A DNA stretch of 23,459 nt from Clostridium sp. SCN 57-10 (GTDB taxonomy: Bacteria; Bacillota; Clostridia; Oscillospirales; Butyricicoccaceae): NCBI GenBank assembly GCA_001725215.1, contig MEFT01000013.1:1-23459 (forward strand), written 5' to 3'. Position numbers and translations under genes: made by a program. Under the pieces are notes generated by a model. It had not been told where the DNA came from. It was given only the letters and a program-made list of their open reading frames with translations, and made no database searches. Shown here piece by piece: positions 23,269 through 23,459 of this stretch. Numbering within the stretch: position 1 is the first letter of the stretch; each line of letters begins with the position of its first letter.

Positions 23269-23459
23269 ATGAACAGAGCCATGTTTTCGGGCGTAGCAGG
23301 CCTAAAAACCCATCAGACCAAGATGGACGTTATCGGCAACAACATCGCGAACGTCAATACATACGGCTATAAATCACAGCGTGCCGTGTTCAGCGACATT
23401 TTCTATCAAACCATTAAAAACGCCTCGGCAGGAACGGCAAACCGCGGCGGACAAAACCC
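23269..23459 (+). CDS. flgE: Flagellar hook protein FlgE (partial, 3' end outside window)
   Basis: The ATG at 23269 has AAAGGAGA about 10 nt upstream, and the frame is open to the right edge, giving 63 codons. The N-terminus starts MNRAMFSGVAGLKTHQTKMD and continues with the rod/hook motif VIGNNIANVNTYGYKSQR, then FSDIFYQT. The ANVNTxGYK motif is shared by rod and hook proteins; the SGVAGLKTHQTKMD start and location after flgD favour the hook subunit FlgE over FlgG. FlgE polymerises into the hook outside the cell after export. The length and C-terminus cannot be checked from this window. Confidence 0.9.
   Translation, partial: MNRAMFSGVAGLKTHQTKMDVIGNNIANVNTYGYKSQRAVFSDIFYQTIKNASAGTANRGGQN

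Noticed and set aside
1..23459. tRNA or rRNA genes and CRISPR arrays.
   Set aside because: No cloverleaf arms with a CCA-ended acceptor, no conserved rRNA stretches and no regularly spaced repeats were seen on either strand by eye.

Overview
The window looks like chromosomal DNA of a motile, anaerobic Gram-positive bacterium of the class Clostridia, possibly an Oscillospiraceae-type gut or environmental organism. The evidence is the Firmicutes-type gene order of the flagellar operon, AAGGAGG-type ribosome binding sites with many GTG and TTG starts, an SLH-domain surface protein, an FNR-like regulator next to hemerythrin-type repair proteins, and fairly GC-rich coding DNA with AT-rich intergenic regions. 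The taxonomic call rests on gene content and recalled family knowledge, not on a search.

Layout. 1-644 (minus) is the 5' part of a DUF1848 gene that runs off the left edge. 750-2039 (minus) is a secreted protein with an Ig/cadherin-like domain and three SLH repeats. 2227-3768 is guaA (GMP synthase). 4190-5677 is a membrane diguanylate cyclase (7TM-PAS-GGDEF). 5786-6109 is a compact small transcription unit (promoter, strong SD, 66-codon ORF, terminator) that ends 30 nt before a three-gene ABC-2 exporter operon (6140-8703). 8829-10144 is a D-aminoacylase-type amidohydrolase broken by an internal deletion and frameshift.

10222-13177 is a coherent nitrosative/oxidative-stress block. An FNR-like regulator with four N-terminal cysteines is followed by a near-perfect FNR box placed at about -41.5 of a promoter. 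That promoter drives a ric/scdA-type iron-sulfur repair protein, a DUF1858 protein and a DUF438-hemerythrin-PAS protein, with the last two translationally coupled. 13231-15070 holds two divergent paralogous OmpR-family response regulators with no kinase nearby. One of them lacks the usual acidic pocket and the conserved lysine. The 424-nt region between them is partly AT-rich and carries a tandem 14-bp repeat.

15594 to the right edge is a flagellar hook-basal body operon: fliE-fliF-fliG-fliH-fliI-fliJ-fliK-flgD-(TIGR02530-type flagellar operon protein)-flgE. Together these encode the MS-ring, switch, export ATPase complex, hook-length control and hook assembly. The operon starts at fliE with no flgB/flgC in front, most of its genes use non-ATG starts, and the fliJ-fliK gap can fold into two RNA hairpins. 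The diguanylate cyclase upstream fits a motile/sessile control theme, but no direct link is visible.
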